Notes under the pieces: model-generated
Databases searched by the model: none
What the model was told of the DNA's origin: nothing
Seen by the model: the letters and a program-made list of their open reading frames with translations, nothing else
Program-made: the position numbers and the translations under genes
Assembly: GCF_005153485.1 (NCBI RefSeq)
Contig: NZ_CP039740.1
Coordinates: 1,057,001 to 1,121,000, forward strand
Reading direction: 5' to 3'
Origin: Pseudolabrys sp. FHR47
GTDB taxonomy: Bacteria; Pseudomonadota; Alphaproteobacteria; Rhizobiales; Xanthobacteraceae
Length of the DNA stretch: 64,000 nt
In this document: positions 59,927-64,000 of the stretch, piece by piece
Numbering within the stretch: the first letter of the stretch is position 1
Layout of the letters: each line of letters opens with the position of its first letter

Positions 59927-60871
59927 ATGAAATTCGTTTCCATCCCGGCCAATCCGGTGCCCGAGAACGGTCTTGCCGGCGTCGTCAAGACGCCGGACGG
60001 CGTGTCGCTGCGCTACGGCCGCTGGGAACCGCCGCCGGGGCGCAAGGGCACGGTGGTCATCCTCCAGGGCCGGGCCGAGTTCATCGAGAAATACTTCGAA
60101 ACGGTGCGCGACCTGCGCGCGCGGGGCTTTGCGGTCGCGACCTTCGACTGGCGCGGGCAGGGGCTGTCCGACCATGTGCTTGACGACCGGCGCAAAGGTT
60201 ACGTCCGCAACTTCGCGCAATACGCCATGGACCTGGACACCATCATGGAACAGGTGGTGTTGCCGGACTGCCCGCCGCCGTATTTCGTGCTTGGCCATTC
60301 GATGGGCGGCGCCATCGCCATCCGCGCCTGTCATGACGGAAGGCGGTGGTTCGAGCGCGTCGTGCTCTCGGCGCCCATGCTGGCGCTGCCGCCGAGCCGG
60401 TTCTCCGGTATGGCCGGGCCGATGGCGCGGGCGATGCGCTGGCTGGGTAGAGGTGGGGCCTACATCCCAGGCGGCGACTACCAACCCCCCGGCCCAGAGG
60501 ATTTCGTCGGCAATGTGCTGACGTCCGATCCTGTGCGCTTTGCTCGCAATGTGGCTATCGTTGCCGAAGAGCAGGAGCTTGCGCTCGGTCCGCCGACCAT
60601 CGCCTGGGCCGACGCGGCGCTGCGGCAGATGCGCGATTTCAGCAACCCGGCATACGCGGCGCATATTCGTCAGCCGATGCTGCTGGTCGCTGCAGGATAC
60701 GACCAGGTGGTGTGGACGCCTGCGATCGAGGATTTCGGCATGTATCTGTTGGCAGGTCGCCACCTCATACTGCCCGGCGCGCGCCACGAGATCCTGCAGG
60801 AGCAGGATCAGTTCCGTGCGCAGTTCTGGGCGGCATTCGACGCCTTCGTTCCCGGCACGCCGCGCTATTAG
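59927..60871 (+). CDS. alpha/beta hydrolase (monoacylglycerol lipase/PldB-like)
   Basis: A 314-aa serine hydrolase. Nucleophile S125 in VLGHSMGGA; GRAEFIEKYFETVRDLRARGFAVATFDWRGQGLSD is typical of the lysophospholipase L2/monoglyceride lipase group. The acid is likely D in AAGYDQVV and the His in PGARHEIL. Cytoplasmic (no signal). The start at ATG 59927 has no strong ribosome-binding site; an upstream in-frame one was not found. Confidence 0.9.
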   Translation: MKFVSIPANPVPENGLAGVVKTPDGVSLRYGRWEPPPGRKGTVVILQGRAEFIEKYFETVRDLRARGFAVATFDWRGQGLSDHVLDDRRKGYVRNFAQYAMDLDTIMEQVVLPDCPPPYFVLGHSMGGAIAIRACHDGRRWFERVVLSAPMLALPPSRFSGMAGPMARAMRWLGRGGAYIPGGDYQPPGPEDFVGNVLTSDPVRFARNVAIVAEEQELALGPPTIAWADAALRQMRDFSNPAYAAHIRQPMLLVAAGYDQVVWTPAIEDFGMYLLAGRHLILPGARHEILQEQDQFRAQFWAAFDAFVPGTPRY

Positions 60872-60874
60872 ACG

Positions 60875-61657
60875 TCACGCGCGGTTGAGGATTTCCAGCG
60901 CCGCCTCGTGCACACGTTTGTCGCCGGCGACAACGACACGGCCTCCGCCTTGGGCCGGCGCGCCTTCCCAGGTGGTGATGATGCCGCCGGCCCCTTGGAT
61001 GATCGGGATCAGCGCGACAATGTCGTAAGGCTTGAGTTCGGTTTCGATGACGAGATCGATCTGCCCGGCCGCGAGCATGCAATAGGCGTAGCAATCGCCT
61101 CCGTAGCGCGACAGTTTCACTTTGTCTTCGACCTTGCGAAACTGAGCGCGGTCCGCCTCTTTCATCAGCAAAGGGCTGGTGGTGAACATGAGTGCGTCGT
61201 CGAGCCCGGTGCAAGCCCGGGCATTGAGACTGCGGTTTCCGCCCGGACCGCGATAGAGCGCCGCGCCATTGTCGCCGGAGAAGCGCTCTCGGGTGAAGGG
61301 CTGGTGCATCATGCCGTATACGGGTTCGCCAAAGCGCATCAGGCCGATCAGCGTGCCCCACGCAACCATGCCCGAGATGAAGGATTTTGTGCCGTCGATC
61401 GGGTCGAGCACCCAGACATACTCGGCATCGTTAGCTTCGGACCCGTATTCCTCACCGAGAATGCCATGCTCGGGGAAGGCTTTGCGGATCATATCGCGCA
61501 TTGCTTCTTCAGCAGCGCGGTCGGCAGCAGTGACGGGGTCGAAGCCGCCGGCTTTCTTGTTCTCGACCGTCAGCGCCGACCGGAAGAACGGCATGATCGT
61601 GTCGCCGGATGCGGCTGCCAGTTTGTCTACGAAACCGGTGAAGTCGATGGCCGTCAT
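60875..61657 (-). CDS. hisN: histidinol-phosphatase, inositol-monophosphatase family
   Basis: A 260-aa Mg2+-dependent phosphatase. The metal sites are GEEYGSE (about residues 68-74), the signature WVLDPIDGTKSFISG (about 82-96), and the late LKPYDIVALIPIIQGAGG where D is the third ligand. This version with WVLDPIDGTKSF and a GGDCYAYCMLAAG block corresponds to rhizobial/actinobacterial HisN rather than SuhB. It would dephosphorylate histidinol phosphate in histidine synthesis. Convergent with the hydrolase. Confidence 0.88.
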   Translation of the reverse strand: MTAIDFTGFVDKLAAASGDTIMPFFRSALTVENKKAGGFDPVTAADRAAEEAMRDMIRKAFPEHGILGEEYGSEANDAEYVWVLDPIDGTKSFISGMVAWGTLIGLMRFGEPVYGMMHQPFTRERFSGDNGAALYRGPGGNRSLNARACTGLDDALMFTTSPLLMKEADRAQFRKVEDKVKLSRYGGDCYAYCMLAAGQIDLVIETELKPYDIVALIPIIQGAGGIITTWEGAPAQGGGRVVVAGDKRVHEAALEILNRA

Positions 61658-61902
61658 GTTCGTTCAATCATCCCCTCGCAGGCATCTTTTTTGACCGGAT
61701 TTGCGCTCGCCAGAGTCGCTGAAACCGGGCTTCTATCGCTACAGCGGTGCTTTGTCGTGAAATGTCTTCCGGCCCTTAGCACACGAAAGTTTGTTGCGAT
61801 GCAATGGAAACGGTCGCAACATTTGCGCATAGCCCGAAAGAATATATTGCGATTTTAGCGTTCCGTTATGCGTTTAGTGCATGGGAAAACGCCTATCGAG
61901 CC

Positions 61903-61930
61903 TTGCGTTTTGTGCGATGCGGCGTATCTT
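61903..61930 (+). promoter_or_regulatory. promoter of the mmgR-like sRNA
   Basis: TTGCGT (61903-61908), 16 bases, TATCTT (61925-61930), a sigma-70-type pair. Transcription near 61937 gives an RNA of about 80 nt ending at the terminator. The rest of the gap 61658-61902 shows no gene and is AT-richer than its surroundings. Confidence 0.6.
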
Positions 61931-61936
61931 ACCGCA

Positions 61937-62016
61937 ATGCGGTAGCGATACCGTTGCCCTCCTTGGGCGTTTCCTCCCTAGACTTGGGCCGCTTGCATTG
62001 CGAGCGGCCCTTTTTT
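61937..62016 (+). ncRNA. mmgR: small regulatory RNA of the alpha-r8/mmgR family
   Basis: The transcript contains TTGGGCGTTTCCTCCCTAGA, whose TTTCCTCCCT is the invariant loop sequence I recall for the alphaproteobacterial mmgR (alpha-r8) family, followed by CTTGGGCCGC. It ends in a perfect 11-bp terminator stem (61986-61996 with 62000-62010) and six T. mmgR in Sinorhizobium meliloti limits polyhydroxybutyrate granules. The neighbouring N-formylglutamate amidohydrolase and cpdR also fit. The 5' end is predicted only. Confidence 0.78.
61986..62016 (+). terminator. Rho-independent terminator of the sRNA
   Basis: Stem GGGCCGCTTGC/GCGAGCGGCCC with ATT loop and one T-G wobble, then TTTTTT. It is also 46 bp beyond the stop of the convergent amidohydrolase gene. 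Confidence 0.92.
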
Positions 62017-62062
62017 CTTGCCCGTTTATACGATGAAGCCGGCACGGCTGACTGCCGGTGCC

Positions 62063-62965
62063 TTACTCGGCGGCCGCGCGGTACGGCTGCAATTCCTCAG
62101 GCGGAATGTCGCCAACGCAGTTCGCCAGCTTGCCGATATCCTCGCACAATCGCTCAAAACCGGCGGTGTGCTCGTGGCGCCGCTCGTCCATATAGAGTGC
62201 GCGGTTGATCTCAAGCTGCAGCGTATGCAACCCGGCGGCCGGATTGCCGTAATGCTCGGTAATAAAACCGCCGGCATAGGGCTTGTTGCGGCTCACGGTG
62301 TAGCCCATTTCGCGCAACGTTTGTTCGACCACCTCGGTGACGGCGCCGGTACAGCTCGTGCCATAACGATCGCCAATGACGAATTCCGGCCGCGGTCGTT
62401 CGTCGCGGTGTCCCGTCGTCGAGGGCATGGAGTGACAGTCGATCAGGATCGCGTAACCGAAATCGCGATGCAGCTTGGAAAATAGCCGCCGTAGTGCGCG
62501 GTGATAGGGCTTGTACAGGCTCTCGATGCGCGCCAGCGCCTCGTCGACCGGAATGCGCCGGCCGTAAATCTCCTGGGCGTCGCCGACGATGCGCGCGACG
62601 GTACCGAGTCCGCCGGCAACCCGCATCGACCGGGTATTGGCGAAGGAGGGCAGGCGCCCATCGAACATGCGCGGATCCAGCTCGTAAGGCTCGCGGTTCA
62701 CGTCGACAAAGCAACGCGGGAAATGCGCGTGCATCAGGGGATAGCCCTGCGCCACCACACCGGCGAAAAGCTCATCGACGAAGGAATCCTCGGAGCGGCG
62801 CAAGGTGGCGATGTCGAGCTGCGATTGGCGCAGGAAGGCCTCGGGATAGATCGAGCCGGAATGCGGAGAATTGAACAACACCGGCCCGCCGATCACCTCC
62901 GGTTCGACAATTTCGAACGGCGGGTCGAAATCCTGCGGATCGGTGGAGGCGCGAAATTCACTCAT
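62063..62965 (-). CDS. N-formylglutamate amidohydrolase family protein
   Basis: A 300-aa zinc hydrolase of the FGase family. Motifs: LFNSPHSGSIYPEAFL (first His), RRSEDSFVDELFAG (Asp/Glu), HFPRCFVDVNREPYELDPRMF, and ILIDCHSMPS (last His ligand). ATG 62965 gives the usual N-terminus; the frame open to 63118 is leader. Family members cleave N-formyl-glutamate in histidine breakdown, but the copy next to cpdR lacks hut neighbours and may have another amide substrate. Confidence 0.92.
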   Translation of the reverse strand: MSEFRASTDPQDFDPPFEIVEPEVIGGPVLFNSPHSGSIYPEAFLRQSQLDIATLRRSEDSFVDELFAGVVAQGYPLMHAHFPRCFVDVNREPYELDPRMFDGRLPSFANTRSMRVAGGLGTVARIVGDAQEIYGRRIPVDEALARIESLYKPYHRALRRLFSKLHRDFGYAILIDCHSMPSTTGHRDERPRPEFVIGDRYGTSCTGAVTEVVEQTLREMGYTVSRNKPYAGGFITEHYGNPAAGLHTLQLEINRALYMDERRHEHTAGFERLCEDIGKLANCVGDIPPEELQPYRAAAE

Positions 62966-63200
62966 TAGTCGTCGATGTTCCAACTGTCGTTCAAAGGTCG
63001 TCCGGGGCGGTTGCGCCCGTGCCGGCAGCGTGCAGGGGTCACGGCCCTGTATTGGCCGTCGGATACGTTCTATTGTCCATCCGATGGGAGGTAATGCCAA
63101 GTAAACCTTGGGGTTCACCCGTTATTTACCCGGGACAAGTCTTATGGGGTTTCCGGGGCCGGTCCGTCGGGGCCGGGATTTAGGGACGCTGGAAGGTCCA

Positions 63201-63560
63201 ATGTCGAAGATTCTGCTTGCCGAAGACGACACCGATATGCGGCGCTTTTTGGTCAAGGCGCTGCAAAACGCCGGTTTCGACGTGACCTCCTACGACAACG
63301 GTCTGTCGGCCTACCAGCGCCTGCGCGAAGAACCTTTCGAACTCCTGCTGACCGACATCGTGATGCCCGAAATGGACGGGATCGAGCTGGCCCGCCGCGC
63401 CGCGGAACTAGACCCCGACATCAAGATCATGTTCATCACCGGCTTTGCCGCCGTGGCCCTGAACGCGGATTCGACTGCGCCAAAGCAGGCCAAGGTGCTG
63501 TCCAAGCCGGTCCACCTGCGCGACCTCGTTAACGAGGTCCACAAGATGCTGGCGGCCTGA
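63201..63560 (+). CDS. cpdR: single-domain response regulator CpdR
   Basis: A 119-aa receiver protein with no output domain. Acidic pocket D9/D10 (LLAEDDTDM), phosphoacceptor D52 in LLLTDIVMPEMDG, T/S switch in MFITGFAAVA, and lysine in VLSKPVHLRDLVNEV. The sequence closely follows Caulobacter/Sinorhizobium CpdR, which, unphosphorylated, brings ClpXP to the pole to degrade CtrA and other cell-cycle proteins; the CckA-ChpT phosphorelay turns it off. ATG 63201 is preceded by GGAAGG. Confidence 0.93.
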   Translation: MSKILLAEDDTDMRRFLVKALQNAGFDVTSYDNGLSAYQRLREEPFELLLTDIVMPEMDGIELARRAAELDPDIKIMFITGFAAVALNADSTAPKQAKVLSKPVHLRDLVNEVHKMLAA

Positions 63561-63673
63561 GGGGCCCCGGCGGCTTTCGATCCGGCGGCCGGTTTCCCCG
63601 GCTGGCCCACCGGCAGGCTTGTACCAGGCCCTTGCCACCCCGGATCGGAGCCGATAAAGACCACCCTCGAATA

Positions 63674-63748
63674 GGGCGCGTAGCTCAGCGGGAGAGCACT
63701 ACCTTGACATGGTAGGGGTCACAGGTTCGATCCCTGTCGCGCCCACCA
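63674..63748 (+). tRNA. tRNA-Val (anticodon GAC)
   Basis: A 75-nt cloverleaf. Acceptor GGGCGCG pairs with CGCGCCC; D-arm TAGCTCAGCGGGAGAGC; anticodon stem CTACC/GGTAG with loop TTGACAT (GAC); T-arm with GGTTCGATCC. CCA is encoded (63746-63748). GTC codons for valine are read. Confidence 0.97.
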
Positions 63749-63953
63749 TTTCCCTATCAAAATCAATTTCTTACATAGGCCCTTTTTAAGGGCAGCGCTG
63801 ACTGAGCACTCGGGTAAGCAAGGGGTCAGCCGGTGGCTGACCGGCATCCTTGGCTGAGTGCTGGCGCCGCGGTCGCTCCGTTCCAGCCTGGCGTGCGATG
63901 TGTCACCACTCGCAAGGACAAACGTCCACTGCAATTCCACGAGGAGAGAGCTG
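63749..63953. other. intergenic region after tRNA-Val
   Basis: AT-rich at first (CAAAATCAATTTCTTACAT), then a small hairpin GCCC TTTTTAA GGGC near 63779-63793 that may end the tRNA transcript. No integrase, att repeat or convincing gene is visible; an antisense frame here reads through the tRNA and is rejected. Confidence 0.6.
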
Positions 63954-64000
63954 ATGACAATCAAGCGTTTCGGCGGCGGCGGGAAAGGCGCGGGCGGTCA
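63954..64000 (+). CDS. start of an unidentified protein (RidA-like N-terminus possible), cut by window end
   Basis: ATG at 63954 is preceded by GAGGAGAGAG, an excellent ribosome-binding site. Only 15 residues are visible, MTIKRFGGGGKGAGG, which resembles the start of rhizobial RidA-family enamine deaminases. The window ends before any catalytic residue, so the family is a guess, though the presence of a gene is likely. Confidence 0.5.
   Translation, partial: MTIKRFGGGGKGAGG

Noticed and set aside
63749..63953. attachment site or genomic island at tRNA-Val
   Set aside because: No integrase and no direct repeat of the tRNA 3' end within the window.
63719..63964. 81-aa frame ending WWARQGSNL on the minus strand
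   Set aside because: The end is simply the antisense of tRNA-Val, a well-known false gene; no ribosome-binding site or family.
1..64000. CRISPR arrays, insertion sequences, prophage genes, rRNA
   Set aside because: No regularly spaced direct repeats, transposase or phage proteins, and no rRNA-like sequence were seen; repeats present are short palindromes.

Overview
This 64 kb window is GC-rich, tightly packed chromosomal DNA from an alphaproteobacterium of the order Hyphomicrobiales (Rhizobiales), most like the Bradyrhizobium/Rhodopseudomonas/Pseudolabrys side. The evidence is the gene content (cpdR beside an N-formylglutamate amidohydrolase, homospermidine synthase beside an ornithine/lysine decarboxylase, a SigF/NrsF pair), an alpha-type sRNA with the loop TTTCCTCCCT, a ROSE-like RNA thermometer before hsp20, and dispersed palindromic repeats typical of this group. 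No rRNA, CRISPR array, transposase or prophage was found, and one tRNA (Val, GAC) is present.

Layout: 1-1.6 kb holds a zinc-binding protein gene behind a Zur box and two small genes. 2-2.7 kb is an L,D-transpeptidase. 2.7-6.5 kb is a divergent stress locus: a bufferin-type copper-peptide operon (bufA, bufB, bufC, doxX) facing an ECF sigma factor and its NrsF-like membrane anti-sigma factor, with matching GTAAC...CGAA promoters on both sides. 6.7-9.4 kb holds a glycine-zipper lipoprotein, a His-rich CobW GTPase and a WD40 protein. 9.5-13.3 kb is a polyamine block (hss, GNAT, decarboxylase) with a leader of about 420 nt. 13.4-16.2 kb has a P-type metal ATPase and a DUF892 stress protein. 16.4-20 kb has an M3 peptidase overlapping a gamma-glutamyltransferase-like gene.

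20-20.9 kb is a repeat-rich, non-coding-looking region with one candidate 27-codon ORF. 20.9-23.7 kb holds a CDF exporter, a DUF1007 protein and a NicO transporter. 23.9-27.1 kb has a flavin oxidoreductase, a cobalt-type nitrile hydratase operon and a deaminase. 27.2-31.1 kb has TRAP membrane subunits without a binding protein, an SDR and an acyl-CoA dehydrogenase. 31.2-33 kb has an orphan FliK-like/FlhB-C-terminal pair. 33-35.4 kb has an OmpA-like protein and an MFS transporter. 35.7-49 kb is a metabolic island: fused indolepyruvate ferredoxin oxidoreductase, a Crp/Fnr regulator, an acyl-CoA ligase, a complete Liv-type ABC importer and a second ligase. This suggests uptake and CoA activation of aryl or other carboxylic acids. 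49-52 kb is a complete TRAP operon behind a perfect AT-rich palindrome. 52-59 kb has hemH, an outer-membrane barrel, galU, a MltB-type transglycosylase and a DUF459 hydrolase. 59-64 kb has hsp20 with heat-shock promoter and thermometer, a lipase-like hydrolase, hisN, the mmgR-like sRNA, an N-formylglutamate amidohydrolase, cpdR, tRNA-Val and the start of one more gene.

Metal handling recurs: zinc uptake, copper-peptide locus, CobW, CDF, NicO, P-type ATPase and cobalt nitrile hydratase. Many genes overlap as ATGA or TAATG, which was used to place starts. All functions are read from sequence by eye; no database search was run.
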